Positions 1-6,490 of a DNA stretch of 8,219 nucleotides are shown piece after piece. This DNA is from an uncultured Micrococcales bacterium. Lineage in GTDB: Bacteria > Actinomycetota > Actinomycetes > Actinomycetales > Microbacteriaceae. Below the pieces are notes generated by a model. That model did not search any database. It was not told where the DNA came from and was given only the letters and a program-made list of their open reading frames with translations. Both the position numbers and the translations under genes were made by a program. The stretch covers positions 1 through 8,219 of the forward strand of contig CAINTU010000058.1 of assembly GCA_903853515.1 (NCBI GenBank), written 5' to 3'. The stretch's first letter is position 1. The number at the start of each line of letters is the position of its first letter.

Positions 1-669
1 CTGGCCACCTTCGAGCAAAACGGTTTTGCCGGCGTCAAGCGCATTGTTGAGTTCTAGCGCCGTATCGCGAACCATAGGTCGCAAACGCTCGGCATATGTC
101 AAAAGCTCATTCACAACATCGTCAACACGAATGGCTGCGCGGTTATAAATCTTTGTGAGCATCGAGTTTTTAGACACAAGCGCGCCTTCAACTTTTTGGC
201 GCAAAATCGATACGTCAAACAGGTCTTGCACGCGAATGCCGAGACGACCAACTTTGTCGCCATAGGTTGGGCCGATGCCGCGGCCTGTAGTGCCAATTGC
301 GCGCTTGCCTAAGAAACGCTCAACAGTTTTATCCATGGTGACGTGATAAGGCGTGATGATGTGAGCGTTTGCCGAAACTTGAAGACGAGAAACATCGACA
401 CCGCGGGCAATCAAACCATCGAGCTCGCGAAACAAGACAGCAAGGTCGATGACAACACCATTACCGATAACCGGCGTGCACTCAGGGGTCAAAATGCCTG
501 AAGGCAAAAGGTGTAGGGCGAACTTTTGGTCGCCAATAACAACTGTGTGGCCAGCGTTGTTGCCGCCCTGATAACGCACAACATAGTCGACGCGTTCGCC
601 GAGCAGGTCGGTGGCTTTACCCTTGCCTTCGTCGCCCCACTGGGCTCCGACCAAAACAACTGCTGGCAT
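1..669 (-). CDS. purA: Adenylosuccinate synthetase, N-terminal 223 residues (cut by window edge)
   Basis: This enzyme makes adenylosuccinate from IMP, aspartate and GTP, the first committed step from IMP to AMP, in the cytoplasm. I translated the frame from the ATG at 669-667 to base 1 without a stop. It begins MPAVVLVGAQWGDEGKGK, the family's GTP-binding P-loop, with the catalytic Asp at residue 13. NNAGHT follows with the catalytic His at 41, and GTTGRGIGPTY at 126-136 is the conserved IMP-contact segment. The visible part ends in LLEGGQ, just before the expected DVDHGTYPFVTSSN region. Full length in the family is about 430 residues, so roughly half is present. An AGGGG Shine-Dalgarno six bases upstream supports the start. 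It lies 71 nt downstream of the methyltransferase gene on the same strand and may be cotranscribed with it. The identification is secure. Confidence 0.98.
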   Translation of the reverse strand, partial: MPAVVLVGAQWGDEGKGKATDLLGERVDYVVRYQGGNNAGHTVVIGDQKFALHLLPSGILTPECTPVIGNGVVIDLAVLFRELDGLIARGVDVSRLQVSANAHIITPYHVTMDKTVERFLGKRAIGTTGRGIGPTYGDKVGRLGIRVQDLFDVSILRQKVEGALVSKNSMLTKIYNRAAIRVDDVVNELLTYAERLRPMVRDTALELNNALDAGKTVLLEGGQ

Positions 670-675
670 GTCTTA

Positions 676-680
676 CCCCT
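676..680 (-). promoter_or_regulatory. Shine-Dalgarno site of purA
   Basis: AGGGG on the minus strand sits six bases before the purA ATG and fixes its start. The purA frame is open at the left edge, so this site is the main local evidence for where translation begins. Confidence 0.8.
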
Positions 681-697
681 AGATTTTGTGGGTGAAA

Positions 698-740
698 GTG
701 CCGAACGGCACCAGACAAGTTTAGCGAATTGGGGTCTGGT
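698..740 (-). other. Two adjoining inverted repeats between the methyltransferase gene and purA
   Basis: Read in the direction of transcription, ACCAGAC (740-734) can pair with GTCTGGT (716-710) across a 17-nt loop. GTGCC (711-707) can then pair with GGCAC (702-698) around the loop GTTC. The two stems share bases 710-711, so they can form fully only one at a time. The second stem is followed by just three T residues, so it is at best a weak terminator. It lies 18 nt upstream of the purA Shine-Dalgarno. The pairing is visible in the sequence. A role, such as a processing site, leader structure or weak attenuation of purA, is inference. It does not match the purine riboswitch consensus as I know it. 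Confidence 0.4.
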
Positions 741-1409
741 TTAGCGGCGCTCAAACACGTGCTGCATGACCCAAGCGTGCATTGTGATGGCAGCGGCAGC
801 GCTTGCGTTGATTGACCTGGTCGAGCCGAACTGGCTGATTTCGAGCACAGCATTGCTTGCCGAAATAGCTGCCGGGCTCAGGCCTGGCCCCTCTTGACCA
901 AACAGCAGCACACAGGTGCGCGGCAACTCAAAAGTCTCAATTGGCACACAACCTGGCACGTTGTCGATTGCGATTATTGGCAGCTCAGCCGCTCTAGCCC
1001 AGACCAGGAATTCTTCAACGGTGTCGTGGTGTCGCACATGCTGGTAACGGTCGGTCACCATCGCGCCGCGGCGGTTCCAACGACGGTTGCCAATGATGTG
1101 AACCTCGGCCGCCAAAAAGGCGTTTGCCGAGCGCACGATTGAGCCGATGTTTAGATCGTGCTGCCAGTTTTCGATAGCAACGTGAAAGCCGTGGCGACGG
1201 GTATCCATGTCAGCGACAATCACTGACATTTTTAGGTAGCGGTATTTGTCGAGCACATTGCGCGTGTCACCGTTAGCCAACAATTCTGGGTCATAAATCG
1301 ATTCAGCAGAATCGGCGCCTTCTGGCCAATCACCAGGCCAAGGCCCGACGCCATGAGTGGTTAGCTCGTGGGTTGAGGGCAAATTGGCACCCTGTTCGTG
1401 TTCGCTCAT
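741..1409 (-). CDS. TrmH/SpoU-family RNA 2'-O-ribose methyltransferase
   Basis: This is a cytoplasmic SAM-dependent enzyme of the SPOUT class that methylates a ribose 2'-OH in tRNA or rRNA; the target base cannot be told from sequence. Of 222 residues, the first 75 or so are an actinobacterial N-terminal extension. The three SpoU motifs follow: NIGSIVRSAN at 87-96 (Asn87 and the catalytic Arg93), LLFGQEGPGLS at 168-178 (Glu173), and GSTRSINASAAAAITMHAW at 195-213, which forms the trefoil-knot SAM pocket. All key residues are intact. No strong Shine-Dalgarno precedes the ATG at 1409-1407. The start is supported because the extension resembles that of Microbacteriaceae homologues as I remember them. 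The gene is divergent from the small membrane protein gene and lies upstream of purA on the same strand. Confidence 0.93.
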   Translation of the reverse strand: MSEHEQGANLPSTHELTTHGVGPWPGDWPEGADSAESIYDPELLANGDTRNVLDKYRYLKMSVIVADMDTRRHGFHVAIENWQHDLNIGSIVRSANAFLAAEVHIIGNRRWNRRGAMVTDRYQHVRHHDTVEEFLVWARAAELPIIAIDNVPGCVPIETFELPRTCVLLFGQEGPGLSPAAISASNAVLEISQFGSTRSINASAAAAITMHAWVMQHVFERR

Positions 1410-1445
1410 CTAACCAAGCCTAACTTTGCTTGATAGCCTTAACTT

Positions 1446-1673
1446 ATGCATTTGCTAACTGATAGTTCGAGCGAAACATGGATGTCGATTGCTCTCGACC
1501 CTAACCACATCATCGCTGAGCTGCTGTTCACCATCGTGTTCGATGGCTTGGTCGTGGCATTGCTTTGGGGCATCGTTTTTAAGCGCATGATCTTGCCTCG
1601 CCTGCGCCGCGACATTCACAAAGAAATCGATGAACAGCACGGCATCGACCCTCACGACGAACTCGATTTTTAG
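1446..1673 (+). CDS. Small single-span membrane protein of unknown function
   Basis: The frame encodes 75 residues from the ATG at 1446, or 63 from the ATG at 1482 (Met13). No clear Shine-Dalgarno precedes either, and the start is unresolved. The shorter form leaves more room for divergent promoters. One hydrophobic segment at about residues 26-45 (LLFTIVFDGLVVALLWGIVF) is followed by a strongly basic stretch, KRMILPRLRRDIHK, and an acidic C-terminus. By the positive-inside rule this suggests N-out/C-in topology. I do not recognise a named family. It resembles short conserved actinobacterial membrane proteins, but that is an impression only. It lies 48 nt upstream of the HAD phosphatase gene on the same strand, probably in one transcript. 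Coding is supported by the clean membrane-plus-basic-tail layout and its fit in the gap. Confidence 0.68.
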   Translation: MHLLTDSSSETWMSIALDPNHIIAELLFTIVFDGLVVALLWGIVFKRMILPRLRRDIHKEIDEQHGIDPHDELDF

Positions 1674-1721
1674 CCAACCGAACACTGCCAACCCGCAAGC
1701 AAATAACCTAAGCGAGAAATC

Positions 1722-2495
1722 ATGACAGAACGCCGCAGAATCGAATGTTGGTTGACCGACATGGATGGCGTGCTGGTGCACGAAGGCCATGCCTTGCCTG
1801 GTGCCGGCGACGTTATCAAGCAGTGGCAGGCAAAGGGTTTGCGCTTTCTTGTGCTTACCAACAACTCGATCTATACCCCTCGCGATCTTGCTGCTCGCCT
1901 TAAGGCCACTGGCTTAGAGGTGCCAGAAGAAGCGATTTTTACGAGCGCTTTGGCTACTGCTGATTTCTTGCATAGCCAGAAGCCGCACGGGTCTGCATTT
2001 GTGCTCGGCGAGGCTGGGTTGACTACGGCGATGCACGAGATCGGTTATGTGATGACCGACCAGAACCCCGATTATGTAGTGCTTGGCGAGAGTCGCAACT
2101 TCAACTTCGACAGCCTCACCAAGGCCATTCGCCTGATCAACGGTGGTGCCAGGTTTATTGCCACCAACCCAGATGCCACAGGCCCTAGTGCCGATGGCGT
2201 GCTGCCGGCAACCGGTTCGGTCGCAGCACTCATCACCAAAGCCACCGGCCGCGACCCCTATATTGTGGGCAAGCCAAACCCGATGATGTTCCGTTCGGCG
2301 ATGAACCGCATCAACGCCCACAGCGAGACAACCGGCATGATTGGTGACCGCATGGATACCGACGTCGTGGCAGGCATCGAAGCTGGTCTGCACACCGTTT
2401 TGGTGCTGACCGGCATCGCTGATAGCGCAGAGATTGAGCGTTACCCTTTTAGGCCAAACGAGATTTTGAACTCAATAGCCGATCTGCTCGACTAG
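1722..2495 (+). CDS. HAD-IIA family (NagD-like) sugar/nucleotide phosphatase
   Basis: This is a cytoplasmic Mg-dependent phosphatase of the haloacid dehalogenase superfamily, subfamily IIA. Family members remove phosphate from nucleoside monophosphates, sugar phosphates or p-nitrophenyl phosphate; the real substrate cannot be read here. The 257 residues have the usual length and order: motif I TDMDGVL with nucleophile Asp13 and acid Asp15; motif II LTNNS (45-49); a C2a-type cap domain, roughly 80-170; motif III GKPNP with Lys184; motif IV GDRMDTDV with Asp209 and Asp214 for metal binding. IEAGLHTVLVLTG follows, typical of NagD proteins. All catalytic residues are present. The Shine-Dalgarno is weak (GCGAGAAATC before the ATG). 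It is the last gene before the terminator at 2516-2547. Confidence 0.95.
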   Translation: MTERRRIECWLTDMDGVLVHEGHALPGAGDVIKQWQAKGLRFLVLTNNSIYTPRDLAARLKATGLEVPEEAIFTSALATADFLHSQKPHGSAFVLGEAGLTTAMHEIGYVMTDQNPDYVVLGESRNFNFDSLTKAIRLINGGARFIATNPDATGPSADGVLPATGSVAALITKATGRDPYIVGKPNPMMFRSAMNRINAHSETTGMIGDRMDTDVVAGIEAGLHTVLVLTGIADSAEIERYPFRPNEILNSIADLLD

Positions 2496-2515
2496 TCGCG
2501 CAAGCCCCTTAACGA

Positions 2516-2547
2516 AAAACTGCCGGCGATTTCTCGCCGGCAGTTTT
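2516..2547. terminator. Bidirectional rho-independent terminator between convergent genes
   Basis: A perfect 14-bp stem, AAAACTGCCGGCGA (2516-2529) pairing with TCGCCGGCAGTTTT (2534-2547), closes a 4-nt TTTC loop. The GC core is flanked by A residues on the left and T residues on the right, so it can work on both strands. It ends the HAD phosphatase transcript on the plus strand. On the minus strand it ends the secreted-protein transcript 14 nt after that gene's TAA. Confidence 0.93.
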
Positions 2548-2560
2548 GCTTTAATTTAGA

Positions 2561-3937
2561 TTATTTGACGGTGATCTTTTTGGTCACAGTCGAGCCACCT
2601 GCAAGCACTACCTTCACGGTCTTGACGCCCTTGGTGACGGTGAACTTGTATGCGGTTGCTGCATCACTGGTTGCGGTCTTTGAAGCTGCCTTCAAGCCGG
2701 TGATAGTGATGGTTGCCTTGTGGCCTTTGCCGTTTAGCACTGTCACGGTGATTACCTTGCCGGCTGATGTAACAACAGCGCTTGGCTTTGGCAATGCATA
2801 GAAGTGAGTCTCAACGGTGTCTGCTGTATCGTTTGCAGTCATCGACGGCACTACGCGGCTGAACACAGTGCCGGTTGGTGCAACGTTGAACGCGCTCGGC
2901 ATTGCTTCGCCCACAGTGTCTTTGTTGACGTTTCTAACCAAGATTGTGCCCAAACCATCGGTGTTGCCGGTTAGGGTTGCGTCAACGCCAGCACCGCCGC
3001 CAATGTTGGCGGTCGAACCGGTTGCGTTTGCGTGCACCGTGTATGCGGTGTTACGAATCGGCAATCCACTTGTTGCATCAAAGGCCGAGAACAGATAGGT
3101 GTTGGTGGTGCCAATCTGTGCATAGTTTTGATAGACGCTGCCGGTGTGCACCGAGTTGTCTGCAGTCATAACTGGAGCAGCTGCAGCAATCTTTGCGGTT
3201 GCCGGCACTGCATAGCTTGTGCCTGTGTCGTCGTAATAGTGGAACTCGACGAAGTCAGCGTTGTCGGTTGACTGGGTGTTGATCTGTGGCAAGAACTGGC
3301 TGAAGCAATCTGGGCTGTCGGTGGTTACAACAGCTGGCTTGCGGTTAAAGTTCAATGGCTTTGCGCGAGGAATACCACCATAGGTGTCACAGTCAACGAA
3401 GTTGACGGTGAAGATTGCCAAACCGTTTGAGTCGGTGGTTACCTTGATGCGGCCACCGTCTAGGGCGCTCCACTGTGAGCCGTTCTTAACGGTTAGACCG
3501 TTGACGGTTACGTTTGCGTTTGAACCCGAATAGCCTTTGTTGGCTCGCAAAGTTACTTCAACGCCAGCTTTAGGCAAGCCGGTCTTTGAGTCGGTTACCT
3601 GAAAAGCGAGTGTGTTGTTTGTGTTCACTGGCACGTAAGTCTGCAAGAAGCGCATGCCAGCACCAAACCAGTTGCAAGCCTGGGTGAAGTTGGCTTCTAG
3701 ACCAGTGTCTTCGTAGCTGTTCTTTGAAGTTAATAGCGGGGCAACGACCTTGATCGCATATTGCGGGGTCTGGTTGGCATTTGGCTGACCAGCTGGGTCT
3801 AGGCCATAACCGGTTGCAGTCTTGCAGTCGGCGTCGCTTGGCAGTGCGCTGGCAGCGGCGACAACGCCGGTCAACGATGCAACGGTCAAAGCGCTAGTTG
3901 CTAACGCGACCCAAGTCTTTTTTAGTGAGGTTTTCAT
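2561..3937 (-). CDS. Secreted protein with two tandem Ig-like modules, function unknown
   Basis: This 458-residue protein has a classic Sec signal peptide: KTSLKKTW basic start, hydrophobic core to about residue 29, and likely cleavage after ASA at 29-31. Two related modules follow. Module A (about 66-240) and module B (about 254-383) share, in order, the phrases VTDSKTGLPKAGVEVTLRAN / AFDATSGLPIRNTAYTVHAN, then TTDSNGLAIFTV / GNTDGLGTILVR, then NADFVEFHYYD / TADTVETHFYA. This pattern resembles bacterial Ig-like (Big_1/invasin-type) domains. The last 70 residues (TSAGKVITVTV...KKITVK) form a Lys/Val/Thr-rich beta domain. The four mature cysteines (38, 88, 183, 211) are all in the first half, enough for two disulfides. 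No LPXTG motif or membrane anchor was seen. A strong Shine-Dalgarno supports the start. It is likely surface-associated or released. The operator-like palindrome upstream suggests LacI control. Confidence 0.85.
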   Translation of the reverse strand: MKTSLKKTWVALATSALTVASLTGVVAAASALPSDADCKTATGYGLDPAGQPNANQTPQYAIKVVAPLLTSKNSYEDTGLEANFTQACNWFGAGMRFLQTYVPVNTNNTLAFQVTDSKTGLPKAGVEVTLRANKGYSGSNANVTVNGLTVKNGSQWSALDGGRIKVTTDSNGLAIFTVNFVDCDTYGGIPRAKPLNFNRKPAVVTTDSPDCFSQFLPQINTQSTDNADFVEFHYYDDTGTSYAVPATAKIAAAAPVMTADNSVHTGSVYQNYAQIGTTNTYLFSAFDATSGLPIRNTAYTVHANATGSTANIGGGAGVDATLTGNTDGLGTILVRNVNKDTVGEAMPSAFNVAPTGTVFSRVVPSMTANDTADTVETHFYALPKPSAVVTSAGKVITVTVLNGKGHKATITITGLKAASKTATSDAATAYKFTVTKGVKTVKVVLAGGSTVTKKITVK

Positions 3938-3944
3938 TCGAGCA

Positions 3945-3950
3945 TCCTTA
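3945..3950 (-). promoter_or_regulatory. Shine-Dalgarno site of the secreted-protein gene
   Basis: TAAGGA on the minus strand lies seven bases before the ATG at 3937-3935. It fixes the start directly before the signal peptide. Confidence 0.82.
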
Positions 3951-3985
3951 GAAATGAATTAATAACCGACGCGCACACATCTGTT

Positions 3986-3992
3986 ATTGATA
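3986..3992 (-). promoter_or_regulatory. Possible -10 box of the secreted-protein gene
   Basis: TATCAAT on the minus strand fits the loose actinobacterial -10 pattern TANNNT. It would place a transcript start near 3980, giving a leader of about 40 nt that includes the Shine-Dalgarno. The -35 position (about 4010-4015) holds AAAAGA, which is not a good match. A second AT-rich candidate, TATTAAT (3964-3958), would start transcription almost on the Shine-Dalgarno and is less likely. Confidence 0.3.
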
Positions 3993-4014
3993 AGGCTAAC
4001 TCTTTTGAATCTTT

Positions 4015-4032
4015 TGTGAAAGCGGTTTCACA
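4015..4032. promoter_or_regulatory. Probable LacI-family operator
   Basis: TGTGAAAGCGGTTTCACA is an 18-bp palindrome with perfect 7-bp arms (TGTGAAA / TTTCACA) and one mismatched pair near the centre. Even spacing, a CG step near the middle and A-tract arms are the form expected for LacI-family operators, where a hinge-helix leucine enters the central CpG. It lies 28 nt after the stop of the LacI-family gene and borders the predicted -35 region of the secreted-protein gene. Bound regulator could therefore block that promoter and also stall read-through from the upstream operon. As a hairpin it is unconvincing as a terminator, because no T run follows on either strand. Which regulator binds here is inference. 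Confidence 0.6.
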
Positions 4033-4060
4033 GGTCGTGACAGATTCGTTACAAATGATC

Positions 4061-5065
4061 CTAGGCTGACTCGCGAACTACCAACTCGGTCGGCAGAATC
4101 TTGGGTTCAACCTCGATGCCGGCCAGCTGGGCAATCATCAGGTTGGCCGCAGCCTCGCCAAGAGCAACGACATCTTGGCGCACCGAAGTAAGCCCTGGCC
4201 TAGCGGTCTGAGCGATCAGCGAATCATCGAACCCGACCACTTTGATGTGCTCTGGCACGGTCTTGCCTAACTCTTGAATCACGGCGATGGCGCCCATTGC
4301 CATTAGATCGTTTGAAGCAAACACACCATCAATACCAGGATGCGAGTCGAGCAACTGACGCATTGCGCGCTTGCCCGACTCAAACGAATAATCACCATTG
4401 GCAACCAGAGTTTTTGACGGCAGGTGGCCGCCCTCGCGATAAGCCTGGTGGTAACCATCGAGACGCTGCTTGGCGTCGGTTAATCCGGTGTCGCCAGTGA
4501 TGATGCCAACCTTTTGGCAGCCTCGACTAAACAGATGCTTCGTCGCAGCTAGACCGCCACCAAAGTTGTCGGTGTCGACAAAGATAAAGTCATCGTTCGA
4601 CGGCGGTGTGCCGGTAATCACAATCGGTAGCCCTTGCTTGGCTAATCGCTTCACCAGCGCATCGCTGTGCAGTGCAAAGAAGATCGCGCCATCGACTTCG
4701 CCTGACTGCAAATAGTGCGCAACAGCTCCATCGACCGAGTCAACCGGCGAGACCATCAACAAACTCTGCAATTCGTTTTCCATCAGCACGCGAGATACCC
4801 CGGCCGTCACTGATCCCCAGAACGGATCTTGAAAAATGCTCAGGTCATCATCGATGACAACTGCAATCAAACCGGTTCGACCAGACGCGAGCGCAGAGGC
4901 AACGCGGTTCTTTTTGTAGCCCAGCTTTTCGACAGCGTCTTGAACACGTTTGGCGCGGTCAGGGTGAACACTGTCGTCACCGTTGAGCACCCGCGAAACG
5001 GTTGCCTCAGAGACGCCAGCTGTTTTAGCTATTACGGCGTATGTCGGCCGAGCTGTCTGAGCCAA
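4061..5065 (-). CDS. LacI-family transcriptional regulator of the sugar cluster
   Basis: This is a 334-residue cytoplasmic repressor-type protein of normal family length. Residues 8-28 form the helix-turn-helix (TYAVIAKTAGVSEATVSRVLNG). RVASALASG at 54-62 is the hinge helix, with Leu59 at the position that inserts into operator DNA. Residues 66-334 form the periplasmic-binding-protein-like sugar sensor, with family phrases DGVFASNDLMAMGAI and VVGFDDSLIAQTARPGLTSVRQD. The start is a TTG (5065-5063), chosen because AAGGAG lies six bases upstream and because no earlier in-frame start is needed for the HTH. The first 41 nt overlap the end of the GH1 gene, so translation is probably coupled. As last gene of the permease-GH1 operon it would be autoregulated. 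The likely inducer is a beta-glucoside, inferred from its neighbours. Confidence 0.95.
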   Translation of the reverse strand: MAQTARPTYAVIAKTAGVSEATVSRVLNGDDSVHPDRAKRVQDAVEKLGYKKNRVASALASGRTGLIAVVIDDDLSIFQDPFWGSVTAGVSRVLMENELQSLLMVSPVDSVDGAVAHYLQSGEVDGAIFFALHSDALVKRLAKQGLPIVITGTPPSNDDFIFVDTDNFGGGLAATKHLFSRGCQKVGIITGDTGLTDAKQRLDGYHQAYREGGHLPSKTLVANGDYSFESGKRAMRQLLDSHPGIDGVFASNDLMAMGAIAVIQELGKTVPEHIKVVGFDDSLIAQTARPGLTSVRQDVVALGEAAANLMIAQLAGIEVEPKILPTELVVRESA

Positions 5066-6488
5066 GAGGTGCTCCTTGTTCGCTGTGCTTCGCAGAATCG
5101 ATCTGTGAATCTGGCGCCGACAAAATCGCGCCGTTAGTTGCGATTATATCTCTATAAACCTTCGCAGAATTTTTTGGTGTGCGCTTCAAAGTTTCGTAAT
5201 CAACATGGATTAGACCAAATCGCTTCGAATAGCCCTCTGCCCACTCAAAGTTATCCATCAGTGACCAGTAGTAATAGCTCTTAACGGGAACACCAGCAGC
5301 AACAGCGCGGCCAACCGATTTGACGTGTTCGGTCAAGTATTCGATTCGCAACACATCGTTGACTTCACCATTGGCATCTGGCCCGTCTGGGTAGGCAACG
5401 CCGTTTTCGGTGATAGCAAGTTCGGTGAATTGCGGCCATTCTTTGTGCACCCGCACCAAGAGATCTTCTAGACCCTTTGGCGTGATCGGCCAACCCATAT
5501 CGGTGTATGGGCCAGGTGCTTTTTCGTTTGAGTTGATGTCAAACACGAAAGTGCCTGCGTTCTTAGCAACCTGCTCTGGTGTTGGTGTGCCAATGAAGCT
5601 GTCGTTGTAATAGTTGATGCCCAAAAATTCGCTGTCAATTTTTGCTAGCTGCATGTCGCCATCTTTGACCACGCGGGCCAACGAGTCGCCATAGTATTCA
5701 ACAAGCTCTTGCGGATAGGTGCCGAACAACTGCGATTCGATCCACCAACGATTCAAGTTCGCGTCTTGCAAAGTTTTTAGACGCATCAACTCTGCGTTCG
5801 ACTCATCATCGACGCGGTGGTTGGTCATGTTCAAAGTGATACCGCTGCGAATCTCTGGTCGCACTGCGCGAAGCGCGCGAGTTGCCTCGGCGTGCGCAAG
5901 CACAGTGTGGTGAGCCACCGCGATTGAGGTGTCAAGGTCTTTGATACCCGGGGCAAAAACGCCCCAAAAGTTGCCAAGCCATGTTGTGCACCAAGGTTCG
6001 TTCAACGTGATCCAGTTGGCAACTCGGTCGCCGAAGCTTTCGGCTGCCAAAGTTGCATAGTCGGCAAACTGCCCGACGATATCGCGATTAGCCCAGCCGC
6101 CGCCATTTTCTTCGAGTGCCTGCGGCAAATCCCAGTGATAAAGCGTCGCGGTTGGCTGAATGCCCGCTTCAAGCAGACCATCGATTAGGCGATTATAAAA
6201 GTCGATGCCGCGTTGTTCGCGAGCCCCGATGCCACCAGGAATCAAACGTGGCCAGGCGATGCTGAAGCGATAAGACTGAACACCAAGATCTTTCATGATC
6301 GCGATGTCTTCTGCGAAGCGGTGATAGTGGTCACACGCAACTTCACCGGTGTCGCCGTTTGCTACTTTGCCGGGGGTCGCACAAAAGCGATCCCAGATGC
6401 TTTCGCCGCGACCGTCTTCTTTAGATGCACCTTCGATTTGAAAAGCAGCCGTAGCTGTTCCCCAGTTGAAATCTTCACCGAATTTCAT
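5025..6488 (-). CDS. GH1 family beta-glucosidase/beta-glycosidase
   Basis: This is a retaining glycoside hydrolase of family 1, with no signal peptide, so it acts in the cytoplasm on imported beta-linked oligosaccharides or glucosides. The 487-residue chain starts FNWGTATAAFQIEGA (8-22), the family N-terminal signature. It has TLYHWDLPQAL at 115-125, the acid/base Glu164 in TLNEPW, the nucleophile Glu361 in ITENG, and the sugar-binding DNFEWAEGYSKRFG at 412-425. Glu415 and the EGY sequence, rather than the Ser/Lys/Tyr phosphate pocket of 6-phospho-beta-glycosidases, argue for unphosphorylated substrates. The GH1 core ends near residue 453. The last 34 residues are an extra hydrophilic tail whose DNA overlaps the LacI gene start. 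The ATG is preceded by AAGGGG inside the permease gene, and the gap between the two genes is 2 nt. Beta-glucosidase is most likely; beta-galactosidase or beta-fucosidase activity is possible. Confidence 0.95.
   Translation of the reverse strand: MKFGEDFNWGTATAAFQIEGASKEDGRGESIWDRFCATPGKVANGDTGEVACDHYHRFAEDIAIMKDLGVQSYRFSIAWPRLIPGGIGAREQRGIDFYNRLIDGLLEAGIQPTATLYHWDLPQALEENGGGWANRDIVGQFADYATLAAESFGDRVANWITLNEPWCTTWLGNFWGVFAPGIKDLDTSIAVAHHTVLAHAEATRALRAVRPEIRSGITLNMTNHRVDDESNAELMRLKTLQDANLNRWWIESQLFGTYPQELVEYYGDSLARVVKDGDMQLAKIDSEFLGINYYNDSFIGTPTPEQVAKNAGTFVFDINSNEKAPGPYTDMGWPITPKGLEDLLVRVHKEWPQFTELAITENGVAYPDGPDANGEVNDVLRIEYLTEHVKSVGRAVAAGVPVKSYYYWSLMDNFEWAEGYSKRFGLIHVDYETLKRTPKNSAKVYRDIIATNGAILSAPDSQIDSAKHSEQGAPLGSDSSADIRRNS
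5072..5077 (-). promoter_or_regulatory. Shine-Dalgarno site that decides the TTG start of the LacI gene
   Basis: AAGGAG on the minus strand, six bases before the TTG, lies inside the last codons of the GH1 gene. It is among the strongest ribosome sites in the window and justifies the non-ATG start. Confidence 0.85.
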
Positions 6489-6490
6489 GA

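Noticed and set aside
670..740. Purine riboswitch before purA
   Set aside because: The gap lacks the three-way junction and loop-loop consensus of purine riboswitches and is too short for one plus a ribosome site.
526..1142. Plus-strand open frames opposite purA and the methyltransferase gene
   Set aside because: They are antisense to well-supported genes with intact family motifs, and their translations show no domain, signal or membrane pattern.
2565..3271. Several plus-strand open frames opposite the secreted-protein gene
   Set aside because: Their Val/Ala/Thr-rich translations mirror the biased codons of the minus-strand gene, and they have no ribosome sites or recognisable families.
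4015..4032. Palindrome read as a terminator of the LacI gene
   Set aside because: The 7-bp stem is followed by AAAAG on the minus strand and GGTCG on the plus strand, with no T run on either. The operator reading fits better.
4036..4051. Second palindrome GTGACAGATTCGTTAC next to the operator
   Set aside because: Only about 10 of 16 positions are symmetric, which is too weak to call a second operator.
5025..6488. 6-phospho-beta-glucosidase fed by a PTS
   Set aside because: The pocket segment around 412-425 has Glu415 and EGY instead of the phosphate-binding Ser/Lys/Tyr set, and the neighbours are ABC permeases.
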